DNA of 64,000 nt from Orlajensenia stereocauli (GTDB lineage: Bacteria; Actinomycetota; Actinomycetes; Actinomycetales; Microbacteriaceae), in NCBI RefSeq assembly GCF_039548895.1, contig NZ_JBCLVG010000003.1; one strand, 5' to 3'. The translations under genes were made by a program, and so were the position numbers. The notes under the pieces were generated by a model that saw only the letters and a program-made list of their open reading frames with translations, had not been told where the DNA came from and did not search any database. Of this stretch, positions 41,607-49,805 are shown piece by piece. Positions within the stretch are counted from its first letter, which is position 1. Each line of letters opens with the position of its first letter.

Positions 41607-42538
41607 CGGCTGACCGCTCTCGGCTGACGGAGGACGGATGCCGTGCGCGTCGTCCGGAGCGCATGCACGGTGCCCGCCACCGACCCGCGGATGGCCGCAC
41701 CGAGCAGCAACGGGTGGCGGGCCAGGGTGCGTCGGCTGCCGCGGGTGGCGACCTCCCAGGTGTAGGCCGGGGTGCGGCGCACCCAGTGCAGGATGTCGGA
41801 CCGGTCCAAGTGCTTGGAAGCGAAGAGCAACCGGTTCCGGCAGTTGTAGTACATGTAGGTGCTCGACTTGCCTTCAGCCGTCTGGGTTCCGCCGATGGAG
41901 TGCCGCGCCGCCAGGTCGGTGCGCACCCGTAGCCTTCCGCCCACCGCGGTCGCCCGCCAGGACAGGTCGACATCCTCCCAGTACAGGAAGTAGTCGTCGT
42001 CGAATCCGTCGATCCTCGTCCACAGCTCATCGTGGATCATCAGGCAGGCTCCGGTGATCCACCCGCCGGGAAGAGAACTGTCGGTACCCGCTCGAGTGCT
42101 CGTCGTCCCGTCCTGCACGCTCACAGTTCCGCCGGCGAACCAGTCGCGGCCGTCGGAATCGATGATGCGCGGGCAGACCACGGCGAGCGGGTCCCTCTGG
42201 GAATCGATCAGCAGGGCCGAGATGACCGCCGGCTCGACACGGGCGTCGGGGTTCAGCAGAAGGAACACCTCGCATCCGAGGTCCTGCGCTCGCCGGACCC
42301 CGGCGTTCATGGCGGCTCCGAACCCGAGATTGGTCGGGTTCGCGACGAGGTGCCAGCCGAGGCGAGCGCACAGGTCTCGAATCGCCGCCAGCTCAGCGTG
42401 CGAGGTGAAGTTGTCGACGACGACGACCTCGGTTGCGACCGGTCGTGGGTCGTGACCGGCGAGGTTCTCGGCGATCAGCTGCGACGATCCGTAGTTGACG
42501 ACGATCACGGCGAGAGCCGCATCGCCAGCGGGCGTCAC
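41603..42538 (-). CDS. Glycosyltransferase family 2, rhamnosyltransferase-like (WbbL type)
   Basis: A 311-aa GT-A enzyme from GTG 42538, which overlaps the TGA of the upstream gene. ALAVIVVNYGS starts the fold; LGFGAAMNAGVRRA and FLLLNPDARVEPA contain the donor/metal site (NPD in the DxD position), and YFLYWEDVDLSWRA is the WbbL-type acceptor motif. The C-terminal part is basic with one hydrophobic helix. WbbL-like enzymes often transfer rhamnose from dTDP-rhamnose; no dTDP-rhamnose synthesis genes are in the window. Confidence 0.88.
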   Translation of the reverse strand: MTPAGDAALAVIVVNYGSSQLIAENLAGHDPRPVATEVVVVDNFTSHAELAAIRDLCARLGWHLVANPTNLGFGAAMNAGVRRAQDLGCEVFLLLNPDARVEPAVISALLIDSQRDPLAVVCPRIIDSDGRDWFAGGTVSVQDGTTSTRAGTDSSLPGGWITGACLMIHDELWTRIDGFDDDYFLYWEDVDLSWRATAVGGRLRVRTDLAARHSIGGTQTAEGKSSTYMYYNCRNRLLFASKHLDRSDILHWVRRTPAYTWEVATRGSRRTLARHPLLLGAAIRGSVAGTVHALRTTRTASVLRQPRAVSR

Positions 42539-43308
42539 GGTCGACCGCCGGTGCTCCCGAGCTGCGTCATGTCGCGGAACCACTTGACGAGGGCCAGGCA
42601 GAGGTAGCCCAGGTTCGCGACGAAGAGGAGGACGTAGAGCGGGAAGAAGATCGAAGGCAGTCCCAGGAGCAGGAACGACAGGCACAGCACGCCGTAGTCC
42701 GTGGGGATGCCCAGCGCAGCTCGCAGGGGGGTGCTGGCCTTCTGGGATTCGGGAGCGATGACCCGTTGCGGATGTGCGGCCTTGAGCTGATCGTTGAGGA
42801 TCATCGCGAGGAACGAGACCGAGGCCACGATTGCGAATCCGATGGGCACCAGAAGCCAGGCGGGTGAAGGCAGGGTGAAGTTCAGGAAGGCCGTGATGAG
42901 TACCGCGAGGTGAAGGCTGGAGTTCTTCGCGGCGTCGAGCACGTGATCGAGCCATTCGCCCGCGGGTGTGCCGCCGCCGCGGAGCCGGGCGAGCTGCCCG
43001 TCGGAGGAGTCGAGTGCATAGCCGATGAGGAGGAGGGCCGCGACGAGGATACCGATCCAGGGGACGGCCGGCGCCGCTGCGATGACGACGATGGCGCCGA
43101 AGGTGAAGCCTGCACTGATGATGCTGACGACGTTGGGGGTCAGTCCGGCGAGGTACGCGATGGCGGCCAGCCGGCGGCCTGCCGGCCGATTCACGTACAC
43201 GGAGTAGGCGGGCGCGCCTCTGGCGCGCTTCTTCTGGGCTCCGGCCAGCCGCTGCACGATGTCCGCATAGCGCTCTGTCGGAGGACGCGTGGCGGCATCG
43301 CCGGTCAT
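42535..43308 (-). CDS. CDP-alcohol phosphotransferase family membrane protein
   Basis: A 257-aa protein with about six membrane helices. The complete catalytic motif D-G-x2-A-R-x8-G-x3-D-x3-D is present (DGQLARLRGG... GEWLDHVLD, ~110-132). The family swaps CMP of a CDP-alcohol for another alcohol, as in phospholipid synthesis. Here it lies between glycosyltransferase genes with 4-nt overlaps, which argues for a role in the glycan. It may attach a phospho-polyol or make a special lipid carrier, perhaps with the TagD-like enzyme at 20716. Substrate is inferred only. Confidence 0.87.
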   Translation of the reverse strand: MTGDAATRPPTERYADIVQRLAGAQKKRARGAPAYSVYVNRPAGRRLAAIAYLAGLTPNVVSIISAGFTFGAIVVIAAAPAVPWIGILVAALLLIGYALDSSDGQLARLRGGGTPAGEWLDHVLDAAKNSSLHLAVLITAFLNFTLPSPAWLLVPIGFAIVASVSFLAMILNDQLKAAHPQRVIAPESQKASTPLRAALGIPTDYGVLCLSFLLLGLPSIFFPLYVLLFVANLGYLCLALVKWFRDMTQLGSTGGRP

Positions 43309-44516
43309 CGGCGCCTCGATTCACTCATGGCCGTGCCGGTCGGCACGAACCGCGGCTCGGCAGCGAGGGACCGTTCCGAGTTGGCCGCCCGGGGGTGGGA
43401 TTCCCCGCTCGTCGAGTAGCCGCGGATGAGCCGCTCGGCGAGGGCCTCGTAGCCCAGGGCGACGGTGTCCCAGCGGTACACGGACTCGGCTCGCTTCTGA
43501 ACGGCATCCGCGTCGGCGTCGACGAGGTCCGGCCGCGACTCGGCGATCCCGATCAGCCTGGCGACGTCGGCCGGGCTGCCGAAGAGCTGGGCACTCGGAC
43601 CGGCGACATCGCGGTTGAACTCGACGTCCCAGGCGATGATGGCCGTGCGCGCGCCCATGGCCCGGAGGAGGGAGGGGTTGGTGCCGCCTACGGAGTGACC
43701 ATGCAGGTAGGTCATGGCGTGGGCGTACAGCTGGTCGAGCAGCTCCTGGTCGTAGACGCCGCCGAGGAATCGGATGCGGGGATCCGCGCCGGCCGCCTCG
43801 CGGATGCGCTGCGTGTGCAGCGCCGCGTACGGCGCGCTGCCGACCACGATGAGCGGCTTGGTGGCCGCGCTCTGCCTGTAGCCCTCGACGATGACGTCGA
43901 CGTGGTTCTCGGGCTCGAAGCGGGCGACGACGAGGTGGAATCCGCCGGCCTCGAGTCCGAGCTCCGCCAGCCGGTCGGTGGGCGTATCGGTGAGGATCTT
44001 GGCGCCGTACGTGAGCAGCTCCGTCGGGACCGCGAACTCGTCTCGGTAGTACCGGCTGATGCCGTCGGCATCCGCGATGAGGGCGTCAGCCCACCGCACG
44101 GACATCGACTCGGCCCAGCGGTAGTAGCGTCGGCCGTTCGCACCCCACTTGTCCCGCTTCCACTCCAGACCGTCGACGTGCACGGCGACGGGAATGCCGC
44201 GCGCACGGAGAGCGGGCAGGAACGGAGCATTGGCGGCGTTGAAGACGAAGGCCGCGTCGGGACGTCGGTGGGTCACCGCGTGAGCCACCGAGAATCCGGT
44301 GTGGGAGAGGGTCTCGGCGGTCTTGAGGTGGAGGGCCGGGAGGTGTACGAGGTCCATGCCGAGGTGGCTCGAGCGGGGGCGCTCGTCACTCCTCCTGCAG
44401 TACACGGTGACCTCGTGGCCGTTCTCGACCATGCGGCGGCCGATCTCCTCGACCGCCGTCTCGAATCCGCCGTAGGCGGCCGGCACTCCCCGGGTACCGA
44501 TCATCGCGATGCGCAT
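43305..44516 (-). CDS. Glycosyltransferase with DUF1972 N-terminal domain (rhamnosyltransferase-like, GT4)
   Basis: A 403-aa enzyme whose start MRIAMIGTRGVPAAYGGFET is the DUF1972 signature seen in rhamnosyl/galactosyl transferases next to WbaP-type genes. The C-terminal GT4 half has HLVVARFEPENHVDVIVEGY and HSVGGTNPSLLRAMGA. It probably adds the second sugar onto the lipid-linked first one. The ATG overlaps the stop of the sugar transferase gene by 1 nt (TGATG). The longer frame up to 44663 is only overlap with that gene. Confidence 0.9.
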   Translation of the reverse strand: MRIAMIGTRGVPAAYGGFETAVEEIGRRMVENGHEVTVYCRRSDERPRSSHLGMDLVHLPALHLKTAETLSHTGFSVAHAVTHRRPDAAFVFNAANAPFLPALRARGIPVAVHVDGLEWKRDKWGANGRRYYRWAESMSVRWADALIADADGISRYYRDEFAVPTELLTYGAKILTDTPTDRLAELGLEAGGFHLVVARFEPENHVDVIVEGYRQSAATKPLIVVGSAPYAALHTQRIREAAGADPRIRFLGGVYDQELLDQLYAHAMTYLHGHSVGGTNPSLLRAMGARTAIIAWDVEFNRDVAGPSAQLFGSPADVARLIGIAESRPDLVDADADAVQKRAESVYRWDTVALGYEALAERLIRGYSTSGESHPRAANSERSLAAEPRFVPTGTAMSESRRR

Positions 44517-46042
44517 CAGTAGGCCCCGACAGGCTTGAGGATGGTCTTGAAGGTGCGCCAGATGATCATGATGTCTCCGGTGAGCGACCAGTTCTCCACG
44601 TAGTAGAGGTCCAGGCGCACGCTCTCCTCCCAGCTGAGGTCCGAACGCCCGCTGATCTGCCACAGCCCGGTGATGCCGGGCTTGATGAACAGGCGACGGT
44701 GGACGTCCTTCTCGTAGGAGTCGACCTCGGATCGAAGTGGAGGACGCGGGCCGACGATGCTCATGTCACCGTTCAGCACATTCCAGATCTGGGGGAGCTC
44801 GTCGAGGGAGTACTTGCGGAGGAGACGCCCGACCCTGGTGACCCGCGGATCGTTTCGCAGCTTGAAGAGCACGCCGTTGGCCTCGTTCTGGTCGAGAAGG
44901 CCGGCGAGGTCGTCCTCGGCGGTCGCGACCATGGAACGGAACTTGACCATCTGGAAGGTGCGCCCGTTGCGGCCGCAGCGCTCCTGGCGGAAGAGCACTG
45001 GGCCATGACTGTCGAAGTGCACGAACAATCCGATGACGACGAGGGCCGGGGCGAGCACGAGGAGAGCCGCCACGGCGAACACGACGTCGAAGGTGCGCTT
45101 CAGCACGTGCTTCCAGCCCTCGAAGGTCGGGATCTCGACGTGGATGAGGGGGAGGCCCTCCACCGGACGGAAGTGGATGCGCGGGCCGGCGACATCCGTC
45201 AACCGGCTGGAGAGCACGAGCTCGGTGGCGGTTCCCTCGAGGCTCCAGCCGAGGGTGCGGATGTAGTCGCTCTCGCCTGCCCGGGGGCCGGCGACGATCA
45301 CGGTGTCGGCGCGCCACTCGGCAGCAGCCTGAGCGACGCCGTTGACATCGGAGATGACGGGGATGTGTCGATCGCCGGCCACGAGGTCAGCGATGTTGTC
45401 TCCGTCGAGTGCTGCTCCGACCACGACGAACGTGGCGCCTGACTTCTGCTCGACCTGCTGGGCGACGTACTCGGCGTCGGCACGATCGCCCACGATGATG
45501 GCCCGCGCGAGGTAGTGGCCGAAGCGGCGCTGGCGCAGCAGCCACTTGCGGCACAGCCAGCGCATCGCGACCACGCCACCCAGGCCCAGCGGCAGGGCCA
45601 CGAGGAAGTAGATGCGGGCGAAGTCGACCGTGAAGACGATGCATCCGATCGCGAAGAGGCCGAAAGCGAGTGCCGTGGCGTTCGTGACCCGCTTGTACTC
45701 GAGTGCGCCGACGCCGACGGTGTGCGAGCCCCGCGTGTGGAAGGCGGCCAGCGATGCCAGCCAGATCGCCGCGAGCGCGATCGGGCCGACGCTGTACGAC
45801 AGGAGGTTCCCCACCGGCGCTCCGGTGGTCACCAGTCCGGTGATCAGGGCCGTTCCGATGGCGAGAACGACGATCACCGTGTCGGAGGTGCGCAGCAGGT
45901 CGCGGTAGCGACGTGCCCAGACCAGTCCGGACAGGTGGGTGTCGACGTGCTGGTGAACAGCTGACGTCGGCGTCGCGTCGACGAGTCGGAGGGCACGCGG
46001 CGGCTGGGCCGCCGCAGCGGGTCTGGCTCGACTCTCGCTCAT
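44516..46042 (-). CDS. Undecaprenyl-phosphate sugar phosphotransferase (WbaP/EpsE type), initiating enzyme
   Basis: A 508-aa polyprenyl-phosphate hexose-1-phosphate transferase. Four N-terminal helices (~50-160), a CoA-binding-like middle domain (~180-300, ARAIIVGDRADAEYV) and a catalytic C-terminal domain follow in order. The last contains KRTFDVVFAVAALLVLAPAL (reentrant helix), FQMVKFRSM, LDELPQIWNVLNGDMSIVGPRP and KPGITGLWQISGR. It moves sugar-1-phosphate (often glucose or galactose) from UDP-sugar to undecaprenyl phosphate, the first step of the repeat unit. First gene of the glycosyltransferase operon. Confidence 0.95.
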   Translation of the reverse strand: MSESRARPAAAAQPPRALRLVDATPTSAVHQHVDTHLSGLVWARRYRDLLRTSDTVIVVLAIGTALITGLVTTGAPVGNLLSYSVGPIALAAIWLASLAAFHTRGSHTVGVGALEYKRVTNATALAFGLFAIGCIVFTVDFARIYFLVALPLGLGGVVAMRWLCRKWLLRQRRFGHYLARAIIVGDRADAEYVAQQVEQKSGATFVVVGAALDGDNIADLVAGDRHIPVISDVNGVAQAAAEWRADTVIVAGPRAGESDYIRTLGWSLEGTATELVLSSRLTDVAGPRIHFRPVEGLPLIHVEIPTFEGWKHVLKRTFDVVFAVAALLVLAPALVVIGLFVHFDSHGPVLFRQERCGRNGRTFQMVKFRSMVATAEDDLAGLLDQNEANGVLFKLRNDPRVTRVGRLLRKYSLDELPQIWNVLNGDMSIVGPRPPLRSEVDSYEKDVHRRLFIKPGITGLWQISGRSDLSWEESVRLDLYYVENWSLTGDIMIIWRTFKTILKPVGAY

Positions 46043-46369
46043 TCAGACACCGCGTTCCGGAGGCCGGACGGCGCGTAGGGGGCGCGTGTTCGAAGGGATG
46101 GAATGGCAGCTTCAGGTAGGCAGAAGCCAGCGCATAGATATGACATGGCGGTTCGTTCCCTGCATTTCGGGTTTACAGGTACTGCATCGGGTTTGTGCAA
46201 GCTGAACTGTGCTCAGCTATGCATGGTTCGACACTATCGATCCGGGGGGTTGGAGGATGACCCCAGAGTGGGGGTAAGTTCCGGTTCTGGTCAGGTGAAT
46301 GATGTTGACAGAACGATCGGGCGGATGCCGGGAACAGGGAAGCCCCCGATCCGCATGGACCAGGGGCTG
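46043..46369. promoter_or_regulatory. 327-bp regulatory gap before the WbaP operon
   Basis: No gene is seen here. A palindromic ACCCC-AGAGTG-GGGGT (46260-46275) lies ~31 bp from TAGTGT on the minus strand (46236-46231), a likely -10 for the glycosyltransferase operon. A weaker ATCCGGGGGGT (46240-46250) is adjacent. AGCTGA/TCAGCT (46200-46205/46213-46218) would form a small hairpin or operator in the leader. The mRNA leader would be ~180 nt. The end near 46340-46369 probably holds the end of the tRNA transcript. Confidence 0.5.
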
Positions 46370-46445
46370 TGGTGGCTCCGACGGGCGTCGATCCCGTGAC
46401 CTCACGATTTTCAGTCGTGCGCTCTACCAACTGAGCTACAGAGCC
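46370..46445 (-). tRNA. tRNA-Phe (GAA)
   Basis: A 76-nt cloverleaf with 7-bp acceptor stem GGCTCTG..., D-arm with AGCTCAGTTGGTAGAGC, anticodon loop TGAAAAT (anticodon GAA) and T-arm with GGGATCGACGCCC. The 3' CCA is encoded. It is the last of three tRNA genes on the minus strand. Confidence 0.95.
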
Positions 46446-46507
46446 TAGGCATTCTCGATGCCGCTTAAAGGAGAAGCCCTCTCTTTCGAAAGGGCTTGTC
46501 GCCTTTG

Positions 46508-46581
46508 CGACCCTGACGGGACTTGAACCCGCGACCTCCGCCGTGACAGGGCGGCACGCTAACCAACTGCGCTACAGGGCC
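46508..46581 (-). tRNA. tRNA-Asp (GTC)
   Basis: A 74-nt cloverleaf: acceptor GGCCCTG/CAGGGTC, anticodon stem CCGCC/GGCGG with loop CTGTCAC (anticodon GTC), T-arm GCGGGTTCAAGTCCCGT, discriminator G as expected for Asp. CCA is not encoded (GCAA follows). Confidence 0.95.
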
Positions 46582-46628
46582 TCGATGTGAAACCATTCTA
46601 TATTCAATTGAGAGATCCGATTTCTCGG

Positions 46629-46701
46629 TGACCCCAACGGGATTCGAACCCGTGTTAACGCCGTGAAAGGGCGCCGTCCTAGGCCTCTAAACGATGGGGC
46701 C
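46629..46701 (-). tRNA. tRNA-Glu (TTC)
   Basis: A 73-nt cloverleaf: acceptor GGCCCCA/TGGGGTC, anticodon loop CTTTCAC (anticodon TTC), T-arm ACGGGTTCGAATCCCGT, discriminator A. CCA is not encoded. First of the three tRNAs; a consensus promoter lies 35 bp upstream. Confidence 0.95.
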
Positions 46702-46735
46702 GGATGAGCCACCAAGCGATGACCACCGACGCATA

Positions 46736-46764
46736 AGCATACGTTGTGGCGCGCGACGTGACAA
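46736..46764 (-). promoter_or_regulatory. Promoter of the tRNA-Glu-Asp-Phe unit
   Basis: On the minus strand, TTGTCA (46764-46759), a 17-bp spacer and TATGCT (46741-46736) form a near-consensus housekeeping promoter. The start would fall near 46729, about 28 nt before tRNA-Glu. The remainder of the gap (46765-46993) shows no gene and no riboswitch I can recognise. Confidence 0.75.
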
Positions 46765-46993
46765 ATCGAGCAGGGAAACAGGTCGATCGCCCCGGAAACA
46801 TGCGGCTGCATCCGATTCTGCGACTGGCGCAGGATGAGCCGGATTTGGATCTGGCGACAGGTTAGATTCCTCGCGGCGGTTCCCGCCGGAGCGTCCTGCT
46901 GCCTATCGGCCGTGCGTTTCGCCGCTGTTGTTAAAGTTGAAGAAGTGACCAGAGTGATCGCGATCTCCCTACAGCGCGATCGAATGGGGATTC

Positions 46994-48370
46994 ATGGAAC
47001 ACCGCGTGCGGAAGTACGGGCTTCGCCGGCATCGACCGGAGACGAGCCCTCGGTCGCCGCGCCCGCGCGGCGGTGCTCGGCTGGCGGCCGTCGTCGTTGC
47101 CATCGCCCTCGGCTTGACGGGCGGTCTCGCATCGCCGGCTTCGGCTGACGAGTACCCCACCTGGGACGACCTGCAGAAGGCGAAGTCGAACACTGCCGCC
47201 GCCGCAGACAAGGTTGCCCAGATCACCGACCTGATCGAGCAGATCAAAGTGCAGGTCGCGCAGACGCAGGCCGAAGCCGAGAAGCGTGGCGAGGAGCTGC
47301 AGGTCGCTCAGGACGCCTACGACCAGGCAGTTCGCAAGGCCGAGGATATCCAGGCTCAGGCTGACGCAAGCCAGAAGACGGCCGACGACGCGACTGCCCA
47401 AGCCGGCCAGCTCGCGGCGCAGCTCTACCGCACCGGTGGCACGGACCTCACGGCCAACCTCATGCTCGATCAGGACGGCGCGAAGTCCGACGCCCTGCTC
47501 TCGCAGCTTGGGAGCATGAGCAAACTCGTCGAGCGCAGCTCCGAGATCTACGAGACAGCACACATCGCGGCCAACACCGCCGCGTCGCTGGGCGAGCAGG
47601 CCAAGATCGCGCAGGGTGAGCGCGAGAAGCTGCGCATCGCGGCCGAGAGTGCACTGGCCGCAGCAGTGGAGGCGCAGCAGGCCGCTGAGGCGGCTCTGGC
47701 CGAGTCGGTGGCCAAGAGCGCTGAGCTCGCGGCCCAGCTCGCCTTCCTCAAGGACACGCAGGCCAAGGTCGCGACCGAGTATCAGAAGGGTGTCGAGGAA
47801 CGAGCGCGCCTCGAGCGCGAGCGTCTTGCACGCGAGGCCGCAGCTCGAGCCCAGGCAGCCGCCGAGGCTGCCGCCGCTGCTGCAGCCTCGGGCGGTGGTG
47901 GTGGCTACAGCGGGGGCGGCGGAAGCGTCGCCGGCGGCAGCGTCGGCAGCAGTGGCTGGGCGATCCCGGCATCCGGACGCATCACCGACGGCTACGGTGC
48001 GCGACCCGTGCTCTGCGGAAGCGGCGGATGCAGCGGATCCTTCCATTACGGCGCCGACATCGGTGCGGGGTGCGGTTCGCCCATCTACGCTGCAGCCTCG
48101 GGAACCGTGGTCTACACCGGATACCTCGGCACCTACGGCAACTACGTCAAGATCGACCACGGCAACGGCGTCGCCACCGGCTACGCCCACATCGGCTACG
48201 GCGGAACTTACGTGGGCGTCGGCCAGCAGGTGTCGGCGGGGCAGAACATCGCCTCCGTGGGCACGACCGGTGCATCGACGGGTTGCCACCTGCACTACGA
48301 GGTGTACAACTGGGGCACCCGAGTGAATCCGTTCCCCTGGATGGCCGACCGAGGAGTTCCACTTGGCTGA
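46994..48370 (+). CDS. Secreted M23 family peptidoglycan endopeptidase with coiled-coil domain
   Basis: A 458-aa exported hydrolase. A long basic twin-Arg-free leader and hydrophobic signal segment (~28-50, cleavage near ASA-DEYP) are followed by a coiled coil (~55-300, rich in Ala/Glu/Gln). A Gly/Ser hinge (~302-322) leads to the M23/LytM domain, with zinc ligands H351 and D355 in HYGAD and H432/H434 in HLH. The catalytic residues are complete, so it should cut peptide cross-links. The coiled coil resembles FtsX/EnvC-type regulatory arms. The next hydrolase gene overlaps by 8 nt and has a related coiled coil. Confidence 0.92.
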   Translation: MEHRVRKYGLRRHRPETSPRSPRPRGGARLAAVVVAIALGLTGGLASPASADEYPTWDDLQKAKSNTAAAADKVAQITDLIEQIKVQVAQTQAEAEKRGEELQVAQDAYDQAVRKAEDIQAQADASQKTADDATAQAGQLAAQLYRTGGTDLTANLMLDQDGAKSDALLSQLGSMSKLVERSSEIYETAHIAANTAASLGEQAKIAQGEREKLRIAAESALAAAVEAQQAAEAALAESVAKSAELAAQLAFLKDTQAKVATEYQKGVEERARLERERLAREAAARAQAAAEAAAAAAASGGGGGYSGGGGSVAGGSVGSSGWAIPASGRITDGYGARPVLCGSGGCSGSFHYGADIGAGCGSPIYAAASGTVVYTGYLGTYGNYVKIDHGNGVATGYAHIGYGGTYVGVGQQVSAGQNIASVGTTGASTGCHLHYEVYNWGTRVNPFPWMADRGVPLG

Positions 48371-49730
48371 CAAGGACCGCACCCGGCGATCACGCGTCTC
48401 CCCGTTCTCGCTGTTCGCCGTCCTCACGGCCGGAGCAGTCACGGCATCCGTCGGCATCGTCGCACCAGCACTTGCCGACCCCGGGTACCCGTCGTGGGAC
48501 GAGATCCAGGCGGCGAAGAAGAACGAGGCCACGAAGAAGGCCGAGATCACCCGCGTCACCGACCTGCTCGCCGGGCTCTCCGCAGCAGCCGAGGAGGCGT
48601 CGAAACAGTCGCAGATCGCCGCTGAGGCCTACCGGAACGCCCTCGAGGCGTTGACGGCAGCCCAGGAGCGCGAGAAGGACCTTCGGTCGCAGGCGGATGC
48701 CGCAGCCGAGACGGCGAAGACATCGAAGATGCGCGCCGGGCTGATCGCGGCTCACCTCGCACGCTCGGGCGGGAAGGACCTCTCGGTCGACCTGTTCCTC
48801 AACGGCGAGAAGGCCGAGGACCTGCTGCACCGACTGGGATCGGCGTCGAAGCTGAGTGAGCAGTCGCAGGAGATCTACGCCGAGGCGATGCAGGACGCCA
48901 ACACGGCGACGGCACTGGCCGCCGAGGCCGATTCCGCGGCAGCCGAGCGGAAGAAGCTCGCCGCAGACGCCGAGACGAAGCTCGCGAGCGCTCAGGTGGC
49001 GGCGAAGGCCGCCGAAGACGCCTATGCCGAGCAGGTCAAGTACTCCGACGAGCTCTACAGCCAGCTGGCCACGCTGAAGGACACGACGGCCGCGCTCGAG
49101 AAGGACCGCATCGAGGGGATCGCCGCAGCCGAGGCGGCAGCCGTCGCCGAGCGGGCCGCCGCTGAGAAGGCGGCTGCAGAGAAGGCGGCCGCCGACAAGG
49201 CCGCGGCCGACAAGGCCGCCCAGGACGCGGCCAACGGTGGTGGCGGTGGTGGCGGCGGCGGCGGAGGCGGTGGTAGTGGTGGTGCCCCGGCACCCGCGCC
49301 TGCACCTGCACCTGCACCAGCTCCTGCCCCAGCCCCGGCACCGGCTCCGAACGGCAACCGCGTGGAGACCGCCATCGGCTTCGCTTCAGCGCAGCTCGGC
49401 AAGCCGTACGCCTCTCCCGGCGACAGCTGGAACACCTGGGACTGCTCCGGGCTCACCAAGGCCGCCTACGCGGCCGCAGGCTCCTACATCGGCACGCACT
49501 CGGCCACGAACCAGTACTGGACCATGGCCGGGCAGGGGCGGCTCGTGCCGTACTCCCAGCGCCAGCGCGGCGACCTCATCTTCTGGGGCAGCGGCGGCGA
49601 CTACTACCACGTGGCCATCTACCTCGGCGGCGATCGCATCCTCGAGGCGGCCGACTGGGGCAAGCCCGTGCGCGAGTGGTACATCTGGGGCGGCTACGAC
49701 GTGGCGGGCATGGTCGGTCGTCCCGGCTAG
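48363..49730 (+). CDS. Secreted NlpC/P60 peptidoglycan hydrolase with coiled-coil domain
   Basis: A 455-aa protein using a TTG start (GAGGAG 7 nt upstream, inside the previous gene). A signal peptide (~15-40) and a coiled coil (~45-290) begin with a YPSWDEIQAAK motif like YPTWDDLQKAK of the upstream protein. Gly-rich and Pro/Ala linkers follow, then the NlpC/P60 domain with Cys361 in WDCSGL and His416 in YYHVAIYLG. It is a cell-wall gamma-D-Glu-diamino-acid endopeptidase (RipA/CwlO-like). The pair of enzymes with different catalytic folds on one arm suggests shared control at the divisome. A terminator follows. Confidence 0.93.
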   Translation: MADKDRTRRSRVSPFSLFAVLTAGAVTASVGIVAPALADPGYPSWDEIQAAKKNEATKKAEITRVTDLLAGLSAAAEEASKQSQIAAEAYRNALEALTAAQEREKDLRSQADAAAETAKTSKMRAGLIAAHLARSGGKDLSVDLFLNGEKAEDLLHRLGSASKLSEQSQEIYAEAMQDANTATALAAEADSAAAERKKLAADAETKLASAQVAAKAAEDAYAEQVKYSDELYSQLATLKDTTAALEKDRIEGIAAAEAAAVAERAAAEKAAAEKAAADKAAADKAAQDAANGGGGGGGGGGGGGSGGAPAPAPAPAPAPAPAPAPAPAPNGNRVETAIGFASAQLGKPYASPGDSWNTWDCSGLTKAAYAAAGSYIGTHSATNQYWTMAGQGRLVPYSQRQRGDLIFWGSGGDYYHVAIYLGGDRILEAADWGKPVREWYIWGGYDVAGMVGRPG

Positions 49731-49755
49731 TCCGACCCCGGGTGGGTGGTACGCA

Positions 49756-49783
49756 GAAGGGGCGAGCCGCAGCCCGCCCCTTC
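49756..49783. terminator. Bidirectional terminator between NlpC/P60 gene and ppa
   Basis: GAAGGGGCG (49756-49764) pairs perfectly with CGCCCCTTC (49775-49783) around a 10-nt loop. It sits between convergent genes (stops at 49730 and 49806). GC-rich stem with short A/T ends; no long T-tract. Confidence 0.7.
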
Positions 49784-49805
49784 GATGAAACCGTGATCGA
49801 GAGTG

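Noticed and set aside
46240..46250. ATCCGGGGGGT as a full second EPS element before the WbaP operon
   Set aside because: Only one half-site matches and it overlaps the presumed -10 region; kept as a weak neighbour, not counted as an element.
46765..46993. c-di-AMP (ydaO) riboswitch before the M23/NlpC genes
   Set aside because: Such riboswitches are common before actinobacterial wall hydrolases, but I cannot find the conserved GGGGAACC-like core or the paired stems here.
49240..49350. Gly-run and Pro/Ala repeats as a recombination or frameshift site
   Set aside because: Reading frame is intact through both linkers into the NlpC/P60 domain; these are ordinary hinge sequences.
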